NCBI GenBank assembly: GCA_023055355.1
Contig: JALJCS010000039.1
Location: 3,801,001 to 3,865,000, forward strand
Length of the DNA: 64,000 bases
Source: Agelaius tricolor
Lineage: Eukaryota > Chordata > Aves > Passeriformes > Icteridae
Direction of reading: 5' to 3'
Positions within the stretch are counted from its first letter, which is position 1. Every line of letters starts with the position of its first letter. Under the pieces are notes generated by a model. It had not been told where the DNA came from and did no database searches. It worked only from the letters and a program-made list of their open reading frames with translations. The translations under genes and the position numbers were made by a program. Below are positions 11,692-22,465 of this stretch, piece by piece.

Positions 11692-12420
11692 GCATCTAAA
11701 TGTAAGCATCTAAATGTAGGTGTCTAAATGTAGGCGTCTAAATGTAGGTGTCTAAATGTAGGCATCTAAATGTAGGCATCTAAATGTAGGTGTCTAAATG
11801 TAGGCGTCTAAATGTAGGCGTCTAAATGTAGGCATCTAAATGTAAGCATCTAAATATGGGTAATTAAGCCTCTGATCAGCCTTATCATAAAGCAGAGCAA
11901 TAGGGCTCAGGAGCTCAGTCCCTGGGTAGGGACCGGGTGCCCGAAGCTGGCTCGCTCATGCCAACGCCGCGGGGCTGCCATCTAGCAAGCATGGTGATTA
12001 TCAGCTCTACAGTGATTGCAAGCTCTCAGGATTTCAGCTCTGCTTGCTTGGTAGTGGTGCCCTGGGCTGGAGGCTGCAGCAGACGGAGAGAGAGGAGAAG
12101 GAGAAGGCGCAGGCTGTTCCACGGAGATGGCTTTGTTTGGGAAGGTCCGTGAAGGGTCTCAGCTCTTCTTCTTTCTCCATTAATGGGGTACAGTATGCTT
12201 CTTTTATAGGGTTGGAAAGGATCCAAGCTTGACCAATGGTAAGGGGTTAACATGACATTGCCTTATAGGGTTACAGAGATAGGTTCAGGGCGGAGGACAG
12301 GGAAACAGGAATTTTCTTTTGCTGTTTCAGCATTCCTATTGTTCATATTCTCCATGGTGCTTTTCCTAAATCTTTGGGGTTTACTACATATAGGCATCTA
12401 AATGTAGGCGTCTAAATGTA
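11692..12420. repeat. 14-bp minisatellite, split by a solo LTR
   Basis: About twelve tandem units of the 14-mer (c/t)(a/g)tctaaatgtagg run from 11692 to 11860. Two more units resume at about 12394 after the LTR at 11861-12389. The internal variants catct, tgtct and cgtct alternate in a non-random order, suggesting higher-order duplication. Confidence 0.9.
11861..12389 (-). mobile_element. Solo LTR inside the 14-bp minisatellite
   Basis: The minus strand begins TGTAGTAAACCCC, carries a TATA-type box (CCCTATAAAAGAAG) and ends near GGCTTAATTA, 529 bp in all. The flanks are tatggg (11855-11860) and tatagg (12390-12395), a six-base duplication with one mismatch that fits a class II LTR. The terminal CA has apparently changed to TA. 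No internal viral genes remain, so it is a solo LTR. Confidence 0.75.
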
Positions 12421-12612
12421 ACTCTATAAATATATAAATGTAAATCTCAAAATCTAGATATTTAACTAATTCTATTCCATCTATAACAATATAGATCAAT
12501 TTAAGTGTTTAGATGTATATATATGCACATATAAACACACCTCTATAAATCTACAAATGTAACTATATGGGTATAGAAATAGAATTGTAGAAATCTATAA
12601 ATCTATGTATAC
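12421..12612. repeat. AT-rich degenerate repeat
   Basis: Words such as ctataaat, atgtaa and atctagat repeat irregularly. This is probably the decayed continuation of the 14-bp minisatellite. There is no coding potential. Confidence 0.5.
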
Positions 12613-12639
12613 ATGAAGGGATTCCAGCAGGTTGATGGT

Positions 12640-15600
12640 CACAGGCTCTCCCTCTGATCCTTCTTCCCATGCAGGGCAGCCCTCTTGGCAAGGTAGATCA
12701 GCTGGAAATCTGAGAAGCAAAGGGAACACTGGGTCAATATTGGCCTCCGTGCATCTTTCCCTTTGGAAGTAACTGTCCTTCTATCATAGACTGTAAAAGA
12801 TGGCCAGAAAGGCAGGCTGTCACTTGGCAGTTTGAAGCCTGCTCTTCAAAGAGCCAGGCCCTTTCCAAGTGTTTAAAACTTCTGAAGTTTTGAAGTATCC
12901 CAATACACTGAAAGTGCAAAGGGCCCCCACGAGAGCTTGAAACACAGACAGTGCCAGCTGCCACAAAGAAGCCCAGCCTGGTTCTTTCTCTGTGCTGACA
13001 GAGAGACCTCAGTCCTCACTGAAATGGCTGAAGCTGAAGGGGCTGGGAGCTGAGTTATGAACTAGCACCATTCCCTGCCATCTACAACCTGCCCTGTGCA
13101 GTGAGCAACAGCTCCTCCAAAACAACCACCAGCTCTGGGCCATCCCAGAGGGAAAGAGCTCCCTACCAGGCCTGCAGGCAGCACCAGCTTTGCTCAAGAA
13201 TGCAGATCCAAAGTGCTCTCTCTCTCCTTTAGTTCTGGCTAATTTAAAGGGGTAATTTCATTTTTTCCTTGAGCTACTGGATTTGTGACTAATGATTTCC
13301 TTGGCCTCAGAGCTTCTGCTGCTTGTATTTTTAATGGATCTCACTACAGCTATCAGCAGATTGGCACTGCATTGATTTAATGCTTGGAGACAAAAACCTC
13401 GGACTTCTACACTGACTTTTTGCTGGGCTTTTCCTCTCTTGCTTCAAGAGTCCCTCAGTGTTGCCTCCAGAGCACTGACATCCCGCAGCAAACTTATCCA
13501 TGGACATCAGCACAAAACTGGGACACCCGGCTTGGTGACACAAGTGCCACAAGCTCAGGTTTATTCCCTGCTCTCTTGCCACAGCAGAGCACTCAGTGTC
13601 AGAGCCTCTGGAGAAGCGTGGAGGGCAGGGCTCAGGCAGGTTGTGCCAGTGCAGGATTTGAACTAAAGGCACCAGGAAGCACCAAGCCTGCAGACAGGAA
13701 CTCAACCCTTCTCATCTCCCCTCCTGCCAGAGGCAGGCTCAGAGCAGCCATCTCACACCTCTCTAAACCAATGGGGGCTCTGTCCTTACCAAGCTCCTCA
13801 GGCTCCTGGGAATTGTTCCCGCAGCTCTCGGTGCCAGGCAAAGCTCCCTCTGCTGCAGCTCTGTCCACAGGCTCCCCTCCTGAAGACTCAGGGGCAACAG
13901 TAATATTCCCTTTGAAAGAGAAACAGAAAGGAAGAAACCCTTCTCACCACTTACACAAAACACCTGGTCCAACACCTCCATGCCTCACACACTTAATCCC
14001 TTGTTCCTAACAAGAACTCTGGGCCCCAAAGGCCTTCAACAGTCAGAAAAATTTGACTTCTCAGACACAGTCCAAAAGCTGTCAAAGCTGACAGTGACAG
14101 TGTTGAATGTGGGGGCGACACTGAACACATGGAATGGCTGCTAAGGAAGGAGTCCTGCCAGCTCCTGGCACAGGGATGTGCTCCTCCCTCCCTCCACAGC
14201 CCTGAGCACAGCAGTCTCATCCAGGCTGCAGCTTGGCAGGGACAGCATGGGAACACACTGCTCTTCCCACAGAGATGCCCAAGAGGAAGGGGACTGAGCT
14301 CTGCAACATGGAGAGCAAGACTGGCCAGTTTGCCCAGCTGAGGATTTCCCAGATGGAAACTGGGCTGCAGGCAGCAGCTTCCTGAGAGGACAAGAAAGCT
14401 GCAGCTGCAGCCCAGCCCCAGCCACGGCTCTGGGAGCGCCTACACGCACGGCAGGGCTCACACAGCAGCAGCAGCTGCAGCCCACCCTTGCTTTGCCTTG
14501 GCCTTCCCACCCAAAAGAGGCACAGCCCACATCTGCTGCTGGGGCAGAGGCACCTCTGGCATGCCTGTCCCTGCACGGGACACTTGGCCTTCAGTGCCAC
14601 TTCTCCAAACACTCTTCCCTTCTTTCCCATCAAACAGAGCCTCTTAGAACCTACAAAGCTTCCACTACTTCACCACAAATGCCCCTGCTCCAGGGATTCT
14701 TCCCAGGAGAACAAGCACCCAAACTTGGCCAACACAGGCTCACACCTTTTCATCCTTATTCAGGAATGACATTTTCATTCCCTCTTCTTTTGTCTTGCTT
14801 TAGCAGGCAAAGCCTTCCCTGTCCATTCACAACTGAACTCAAGAAGCTTTTCCTTCTCAGCCATGCAACAACATTCACAAGCTCTCAGTGCAGCCCCTTT
14901 CTTCCCTGCCCAATGCAGGTGCCTGAGCAGAGGGAGAAAACATCTCCTCCAGCGTCTCAAGCACCATGTCCAGATCCAGGGCTGGCCATTCCTCTTCCCC
15001 AGGAGTATTCCACAGCCAGCTGGGGGCTGTCCATGCTGCAGAACCTGCACTGGCAGCTGGAGTGCTGGGGGCTGAAGTGTCTGGGGTGGCTGCAAGAATC
15101 CAAACACATTGGTCAGGCTCCACGATGTGTCTTTGGGACGCAGAGCTCTAGTGCTGCCTTGCATCAAACATCACAGGAAGCACACAGCAACCTCCGTTCC
15201 AGAAATGTACTCAGACTTCCCAGGGGATTTGAGGAGTGAGTTCTTCCTCTTAAAAATATTTATCCAAATTGACATGTACATAGATTAAAGCATGGACTGG
15301 AAATCTGCTATAGACACACAGACACACACACACAAACACCTTATAATCACAGCCTTTTGCATCTTCCTAGCAGCTTTGGGATTTGGCTACATTTGGTTTC
15401 TCATCACAAAAGAGCACAGAAAATGGATTCACCCAGGAAGAGCCCAGACCTGCAGACATGCATGCTAAACTTGTACTGTGAGTTTATTCTAAAAACAACC
15501 TTGTGGGTGAGACCATATGCTGCAGCTGCAGCTGTTGTGGGGCACACAGAGCTCATTTCAATGGCACGGCTTGATTTTCAGGGCAGGCAGTCTCAAACAT

Positions 15601-16289
15601 CTGCAATATCCTTTCAGAGTCCTAGTTTGGCTTCATTCAAAGAAAGAGGAGAGTGCACCTAACACTGACCACTTGTTAGGCAATATCTTTCACCTTGCCC
15701 TTGTACCCCTTCACAGAGGCTGTCTGCAAAATGCCCAGAACACCCTCCAAATCTGCAGCAAGGACAGGAAAAGCAGGCAGAGAATCTCTCTGTTTTCAAG
15801 GTCCCCCTTCCTAGGCAACTTGACACTTTCTACCTGATTCTCACTGGAGATCTACCCATGAGAGAGCACTGCAGGAAAACACTTGAAAGGGTCATGAACC
15901 AGGACCTGCTTGGAAAGCAAGGGTAGAAGCTCTTTCCCTCCCTGATGGGCTGCGGGCTGGCAACTGCTGCTCTGAAGATGTGCAGCTGCTCCTCTCTGGA
16001 GAGGCCATGGAAGGGCTGTGATGGTCTACGGGAACCAGAGGAACGATGAGCTCAGGTTGGCATTTAAGCTCCACGGGCACAAGCAGAATGAAGAGCTCAC
16101 AGCGGAGATGAAATTTGCCTGTGCCTGGCTCCTCTGATGAAACTCCAAGAAGTCCAGATGAAGCAAACACCTTCTCCGAAGAAGCCAGGAAAACCATGGA
16201 GTCCTGAGCACCTGAACTTACCCTGGAAGGGCCTGGGGGCAGCTCTAAATCCTCAGGGGAGGCAGCACTGAGGTGCTGGTATGAGAGCA
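12640..16289 (-). other. Candidate minus-strand multi-exon gene of unknown identity
   Basis: Several minus-strand blocks look like exons. Block 16289-16222 has acceptor ...tacacag and donor AGG|GTAAGT and encodes LSYQHLSAASPEDLELPP. Block 15089-14875 has acceptor ttcttgcag and encodes an acidic stretch with LDMVLETLEEMF; no good donor is visible. Block 13909-13790 has acceptor ctctttcaaag and donor GTAAGG and encodes NITVAPESSGGEPVDRAA onward. Block 12709-12650 has acceptor cttctcag and may be terminal. The text upstream of the first and last blocks is homologous (around 16321-16390 and 12731-12790), as if exon modules were duplicated. The products would be acidic and Ser/Pro-rich. I do not recognise the family; it could be a pseudogene or chance splice sites. 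Confidence 0.3.
15314..15340. repeat. Short (CA)n microsatellite
   Basis: An imperfect run of cacacaga/cacacaca lies in non-coding sequence. Confidence 0.7.
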
Positions 16290-16537
16290 CTGTGTAGCAG
16301 TGAGGGAAGGAAAAGGGAAGCAAAGGGAAGGCTGGGTCACTATTGGTCTTTGGGTGTGCTTCCCTTGGCAGCAGCTGTACTTCTGTCAGGGAAAACAAAA
16401 GCTCCCTGAATTGTTAGAACTGAAAATCACGCACACAGACTCTCTCAGTAGTCAAAGTTACAAAGTGGTGTGTTCATTACGCCGGCGGGCAGCACAGGGG
16501 AGGGTCATTCCTGAAATGCGTGACTGCTGGCCAGGCT

Positions 16538-16622
16538 CGGCTCGGCACGGCACAGCACAGCACAGCAGGTTCTGGCAGGACAGGGAAGGGCAAGGCAGGC
16601 AGGGAAGGGCAGGGCAGGGCAC
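16538..16622. repeat. (GGCAC/CACAG/GGCAG)n low-complexity repeat
   Basis: Five-base words cggca, cagca, caggg and ggcag follow one another in an impure tandem array that spans several spurious reading frames. Confidence 0.7.
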
Positions 16623-16639
16623 TGGGAGCAGTGACAGGC

Positions 16640-19628
16640 TCTGTCCCCATGCTGCATCCCATGCCTGGGTAACCACTGGGGACAGAGAGGAAGGACATTG
16701 CTCTGTCTTGGCTGTGGAAAGGATGAAAAGGGGGGGTTAGAAAACATTCATTTGGACTCCTTTTCAGCAGACTAGCTGGTTTTATCTCACCATGTCTGCC
16801 TGTTTTTGGCTGAGTTGGCACATTTCTCATGATTTGGAGTCAGCTACAGCAGCAGGAATGGGCAGCAATTTTGTCAGCATTGATATCAAGGCCTAAGTGC
16901 TGCCCCATGGAGGGATGTTGCTTTCTTCCAGGGATTTCTGGCCTAAAGTTGTAGCCAACTCACGCTGGTGTCTTCGCAAACAGCGTTGCTATTTTCTTTC
17001 CTCAGGAATCACCTCTTCTTTTTCTTCCCCCCATCTGGGGAGAGTTCCAATGCAAATGCCTCCTGCAGCCGACTCTTGTCACTGCAGACTGACAAAGGAG
17101 ATCTTGCAGTGGAGAGAGACTCCCTAGAGCTGCTGTGGAGAGCTGAAGGGGGAAGCTTTGTCCCTTGGTCTTGAAGTCTTGTTGGGGAGCTGCTTGTGAT
17201 CTGGGGGACGGACACCAATGATGTTTATCCAAGCCTTGCAGGTTCATTCCTGAGCTTCCTGACACACCACAGAGACTTTGGGTTGTCGTGTTGGCAAACA
17301 AATTTCAGTCTGGGAACTTCTTGAAATGCTTCAATTATTCTTTTTTTGCTTTTCTGCAGAAATATTGTCATCATCTATTCCTTCCAGAGAATCTTTTCCT
17401 ACTTTTTGGGGAATTCCTTTTGCTGCCCTCCCAGATCAGGCCAATTCCCAGGGCTCCTTCCCAAAGTGAGGTGTAGCCCATGGCCTCCACTCTCCAGCTG
17501 GAGCAGAAGGAAGCACAGAGTTTGCTGTTGTGGGAGAGGAGCTTCTCTTTCCTGCCTGCTTTCCCTTTGGGACAGGTTGGTGTGTGCTCATTTGATAAAG
17601 GCAGCTTTAAACTCTGAAGCAGTTGTGTTTCAAACTGCTCCCTTCTCAAGCTCTTCTGTGGGTATCCTTGGACAAAAGGCCTCTTGGTGGGAGCTCTCTG
17701 TGGCAGGTTAAGGAAGGAGGTTGATATTTCAGGGTTGTGACTGCTGAAAGCAGCTGGTTTCCGGAGGTGTCCAGAGCTGGGAGTGGCTCCTTTTCTAACC
17801 TGCCTGCAGAAAAGGAAGTTGCAAAGTGGGAATTTCATTGGTGGAGATGGCCATCAGGAGTGTTTGCCAAGAAATGGGCTGGCAGAGAGGCAGGTCTCGT
17901 GCTAAACTGGCTGTGTGTTTGTTTTGAGTGAGGAGAGGGTCAGAGATGCAGACACAGACACCAGCTGTCGGAACAGTGTAATTTACTGTAATGCAAAAGT
18001 GCAAAAAGAGTCAGGAAAGGACAAGCTAAGCAATGCACCTCAGCATTATTACAAAAGGGTGCCTCTGGTGATTAAGGAAGATACATCACCAGGTACCCCA
18101 ATGCTTTCCCCTTCATCCAGGGCTGCACATCAGCTGGGGAAGCTGTCCCAGCCAAGCCCTGCAGAGCCACGGCCGGGAACCGGGAAATCCTGCAGTGCCT
18201 CCACCTTTGCTGGCCACGAGGCTTCCGAGTGCGCTGTGGGAGCAGCCCAGCTCTGATAGTGCTGGACGAGCAATGTGCCAGAGCTTCTGCTGGGGCACAG
18301 CTGGTTTCATTCTCCTCTTGGTTTTCTCCCCGAGCCTGCCCAGGGCTCAAGGAGGAACCAAGGCCAGGTGTGGCCTTGTCCATTTTCCTCATGCAGAAAG
18401 GTGAAGACATGTTTCACCAGTGAATGCATGCAAGGATCCTTTTGATAGTAATACTTGGTTAAGGAGCACATACATATAACATTGGGTTCAAAAGGTCATC
18501 GAGAGGGCAGCTTTGGCTCAGGTCCTGTTGTTGAGGCTTCAGTCAGGGTCTGTTGTTCAGGCCTTAACCCTTTGGTATTTTGTGGTGCAAATCAATGCTG
18601 TGCAGAGCTGGAAACAAACAATCTGTCTTTAGCACATTTGAGACAGGGAACAGGATAGCCCTGCAAGGCCAGGCTAGGGCCAGGAGCAGAAGGCCAGCAG
18701 CCTGCTTTTGCCCACAGGCAGCCCTCCAGAGCAAGAAGCCGCTCCTGCCCAGGGGCTGAGGTGCCCGGAGCTGCCTCCCCGCTGTGCAGCTCTGCAGAGC
18801 CCGTGGGGCGCAGGGTCCTGGGCAGCCAGGGCAGCCTGGCTGCCTTGGGGCACAAGGAGTGCCCCAGAGAGAAGCTGCTGCCCTTTGCTTTGGAAGTGTT
18901 CCTCACAGTCTTGGCATTAATCCACAGTGTCTGACATGTTTCCCTTTCCTCTCCCAAATTTAACACAGCTTTTTGAGGAAAATTGACTGATGTAGCTTCT
19001 GCTGCTGGTGGTGGTGCTTTTGTGTGCAGGTGAGGGCAGGTGATTTGAACCAAGGACAGAGTCCATTGTTAACACCCCAGCTTTGCCAAGTCAAGGAGAC
19101 CATTCACAATTGGGCTACCAGTGCTGAGCAGTTTTCCTAGTTTTTGGAAAGCTACGACCTAAAGAAACCCAAGAGATTTTCCTCCAGGAGGATACCAGCA
19201 GTAGCATGATGCCAATTTTTTCCACCCTGTTTTCTGTGGTTTTGGTGCTGTTAGGAGTTCCGCAGTGCCCAGCAGGAATGAAAGGACCTGTGGTATTGTG
19301 ATTTGAGAGCTCTGTGTTGTGCCTTGCCACATGAGTGTTCATGACAAGCTGGACACCCCACTCATGGCTCTGTGAGTTAAATTCATCCCAATTCTGTGCA
19401 AACAGCAGCCCCAAGATGCTGAGAAGAGCAAGCACAGTGAGTGGGTAGCAGGGGTCTGACTGCTGTGTGGGCAGATGGTTTTGCACAGCTGTACATCTTC
19501 ACTCTCCCAAGCTGAAAGAGTATTTCAAATATATATCTTAAATGTAAATATATATATTTAAAAAATTGTCCAAAAATACATGTGCATTAAATTTCATGCA
19601 TAATATATATTACATATTATATATTTTT
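16640..19628. other. About 3 kb without a convincing gene
   Basis: The sequence looks single-copy within the window. One plus-strand block (about 17006-17174) has an acceptor-like tttcctcag and ends in a TGA after a 56-codon open stretch. A minus-strand frame (19486-19115) has a hydrophobic N-terminal segment. Neither has enough structure to call a gene. The text at 17930-18430 may be an old LTR. Confidence 0.35.
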
Positions 19629-19682
19629 AAAAATGTAATATAATATAATATAATATAATATAATATAATATAATATAATATA
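19629..19682. repeat. (TATAA)n microsatellite
   Basis: About ten tandem taata/ataat units directly abut the left end of the ERVK-like 3' LTR. Either the provirus integrated into an AT-rich site or the array grew out of the AT-rich LTR end. Confidence 0.9.
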
Positions 19683-20270
19683 TGGAATATTAATCCCAAT
19701 ATTTCTGGGTGGGACGTGCCTGGCCTCGTCTGACCCTTGCTGCTGGGCCAAAGGCGGCAACTGTGGTGTTTCACCTCAGAGATACCTTTGGCCGGCTGGA
19801 TCCTGCAGCTGGGCACTCGGAACAAATCCAGGCATAGTAGAAACTCAGTTCACCTCTGATGGAAAAGGTTCCTGTGATGGTGAAGAGAAAGGAGAGGATT
19901 CTATTGAAGAGTTTTAATCCAGAATTTTATTCCAGGATGACAGACCTCTGAATCTTGTAACAGCTCCCAGTAGAACTCCTGGCTGCATGGTCCCGTCTCC
20001 TTTTAAGCCTGGAGACAGGGGGAGGGGAGGGACAGGTGAGGCACCAACCAGGTGGGAGGAGGGGAAGGCTCAAGGGATAAAGACACTTGGACAGGCCAAT
20101 GAGCCTGGACCTGAGGGGCATCTTTTGAACTTCTGCCAACCACACCATGACCCTGCTAGAATGTTAAGATTGATGGAGAGCTCTTAGCAGGAGGGCAAAG
20201 GGGAAAGGAAAGGTTGGCACATCTGAAGGGTTGGGATAGGTGAAACAGGAAATGGCATCACACTGAAATG
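19683..20270 (-). mobile_element. 3' LTR of the ERVK-like provirus
   Basis: About 588 bp, homologous to 27258-27847. It keeps the polyadenylation hexamer (complement of 19926-19931). The first bases after the polypurine tract read CATTTCAG where the other LTR has TGTTGCAG, so the terminal TG is mutated. The left end merges with the (TATAA)n array, so the exact border is uncertain. Confidence 0.85.
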
Positions 20271-20281
20271 TCTCCCCCTAG
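20271..20281 (-). other. Polypurine tract of the ERVK-like provirus
   Basis: The minus strand reads CTAGGGGGAGA immediately before the 3' LTR, the expected place for plus-strand priming. Confidence 0.75.
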
Positions 20282-20287
20282 TTTGGT

Positions 20288-20569
20288 TTAAAAAGAAGAG
20301 AACTGGGTTTGTGGTGAAGAGTGCTTGCCAAACCATGGTTGGTAAATTGGTTCCTCCTCTACAGGAGGTTCAGTGTTTTCCACTGAGGGTTCCATGTCAT
20401 TCATTGGAGCACTAAGGGCTTCCAAATGGTAAACTTCAGGAGTGGGAGATAAGCTCAAAATCAGCTTGGGAACCATGTGTTTGACTAGTCCAAAACCAAT
20501 GCTAACAACCACAACAACGATAACTAATATAAACAGTACTAAAATTACAGCTTTCAGAATAGATCTCAA
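20288..20569 (-). pseudogene. env: env stub of the ERVK-like provirus (transmembrane segment and tail)
   Basis: A 93-codon frame begins with a strongly hydrophobic membrane segment (VILVLFILVIVVVVVSIGF), followed by a Pro/Glu-rich cytoplasmic tail. It is the C-terminus of a transmembrane Env subunit. The surface subunit and the ectodomain are missing: only about 250 bases separate it from the integrase end. The frame just upstream is also shifted. No envelope function is possible. Confidence 0.8.
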
Positions 20570-20732
20570 CCAGCCTGAGAGTCCCCAGCCTTTGAACAGT
20601 CCACTCAGCCAGTCGTCAGTTTCTCACTTGATGTCCGAGGTCTTTTGCCAAGGTAGTCCATATGAGCTTTGGGCTGAGGGACTATCCAGGAGATCGCTGG
20701 TGGGATGATCACGAGTAGGACAAGAGCAGGCT

Positions 20733-20767
20733 TGTAGCCTCAAGCCTCATGGCGTCTTGAGGCTACA
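20733..20767. repeat. Perfect 12-bp hairpin
   Basis: The stem tgtagcctcaag (20733-20744) and its exact complement (20756-20767) enclose an 11-base loop. It lies between the integrase end and the env stub of the ERVK-like provirus. Confidence 0.9.
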
Positions 20768-20815
20768 CGCGAACCGTGGGATCTAAACTGGTACAAGGAA
20801 CTCAAGACAAACATA

Positions 20816-21253
20816 TTACAAACTATTCCAGATAGGAGGCTTAAATGGAATTTCCTCCAGAGAACACGTGCGGCGTTTCCTTCTCCAGGCAGCGTTAGCA
20901 AACTGGGGCACTTCTGTCGATTTCTCTGAGACCTTGGGAATATAGGGCCTTACCCATTTGGAAGGAACCCACTTTAACCCAGAGGGGCTGGACACACAGG
21001 CGTATCCACGTCCCCAAGTAACCAATTTGTAAGGTCCCACCATTTTCCAAGTCTCAGGGTCCTTTACTAAAACTGGAGGCTTTTCTTTCATCATCGTATG
21101 ACTGCTCCCTCCAAAGTGGATTAGGATGGGCGGGTTCAGGCTGTCAAAGGAACAATTCAGAAAATTGACTGTGAACAGTGCCCTGGACAACCGGATGTGG
21201 GGAGGTTCCACCTTCAGAACCTGTTGTTGCTGGTCCAGGACTCTTAATATCAC
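20816..21253 (-). pseudogene. pol: pol part 3 of the ERVK-like provirus: integrase C-terminal domain
   Basis: This frame continues integrase beyond the stop. It includes KMVGPYKLVTWGRGYACV and KWVPSKWVRPY, the DNA-binding C-terminal domain characteristic of class II elements. It ends at 20816, beyond which env would be expected. Confidence 0.82.
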
Positions 21254-21356
21254 AGTGAGTCCTTTCTGCTATGGCTTGATCTGTAGGGGAGTAGGGGATG
21301 CCAGTTTTGTGCTCTACTCCCCATTGCTGCAGGAAGCTCCAGAATTCCTTGGTTTT

Positions 21357-22354
21357 CTAGGCAGGCCCATTATCAGTTTTCAACTCCTTGGGGATGCCCA
21401 TGAAAGAAAAAGCTTGTAAGAGGTGCTTAATGGCATCGATAGATGATTCTCCTGTGTGGGCAGAAGCACAGACCGCTCCAGAAAAGGTATCTACACTAAC
21501 ATGAACGTATTTCTGCCGTGTAAATGACTGTATGTGGGTGACATCTGTTTGCCACAGTTCACAACTGTTCAACCCCCTAGGGTTTGCTCTCGCATTCATT
21601 GTAGGGAGTGCATGTTGTTGGCAATTTGGGCATGTGTCCACAATGGCTTTGGCCTGTTCTCGAGTGATGTGAAACTGACGAACTAGGCCAGGTGCATTTT
21701 GGTGGCTGATTTTTGCCTGGAAAAGAAAATTAAAAAGATGCCACATTTGGGAGAGTGTTCAAAAATATTTGGGAGAGTGGCCATCACTGCAGGTGCAGCA
21801 AGAGCATCTGCCCTTCTGTTGCCTTCAGCGATAAACCCTGGCAAGTCGGTGTGTGACCTGACGTGCATCACATAAAATGGTTGCTCCCGGGGAGTGACTA
21901 ACTTTACAAGTTTTGAGAGCAATTCGAAAAGTGCGATGTTAGACACTTCTTGCAGTATTGCTTGATCTGCCCTGGATACTACTCCTGCCACATATGCAGA
22001 ATCCATAATCAGATTGAATGGTTCTGAGAACCTTTCAAAAGCCCTAACAACTGCAGCCAATTCAGCAACCTGAGGTGAACCTTCCACCTCAGCAATGTCT
22101 GTCTCCCACTGCTGGGTTTGAGGATCCTTCCAAGTCATAACGGACTTGTGGGACCTCCCAGACGCATCTGTAAAGACAGTCAGAGCCTTTTTTAAAGGTC
22201 TCCTACTCAGAGCACTTCTCAATTTCAGAATAAATTGAACATCTTGTTCGAACATTTTGTGGGCAGGCTGGTGGACAGAAATTTGTCCTGAGTAGGAATC
22301 CAGAGCAAACTGCAACACTTCATTTTCTTGAAACAATTCTTCCAATATTTGCAT
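21357..22354 (-). pseudogene. pol: pol part 2 of the ERVK-like provirus: RNase H and integrase core, broken
   Basis: The frame 22354-21683 encodes the connection and RNase H domains (VFTDASG, MDSAYVAG and HVRSHTDLPGF carry the expected acidic and His residues). A frame change near 21740 leads into integrase (21746-21357): zinc-binding CPNCQQ, the first catalytic Asp in LWQTDVTH and the second in KTDNGPA. A TAG at about 21357 ends the frame before the third catalytic acidic residue. Both the frameshift and the stop would abolish a complete Pol. Confidence 0.88.
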
Positions 22355-22465
22355 AGAATTTTGACCCGATTTTAACTCAATTGGAATGTGAATGCACTCA
22401 AAGTCACATCCTGCTAGCTCCCTGATCCGGGTCCTTGCTTTCCGGATCAGTTCTGCTACGAGCTC

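Noticed and set aside
14273..14385. Short plus-strand frame starting MPKRKGTEL, reminiscent of an HMGN N-terminus
   Set aside because: Only the first few residues are similar. The rest does not follow the nucleosome-binding motif and there is no supporting exon structure.
13384..15239. Plus-strand frames of more than 200 codons at 13384-14010 and 14493-15239
   Set aside because: No splice sites, domain resemblance or start context. The exon-like signals in this region lie on the minus strand.
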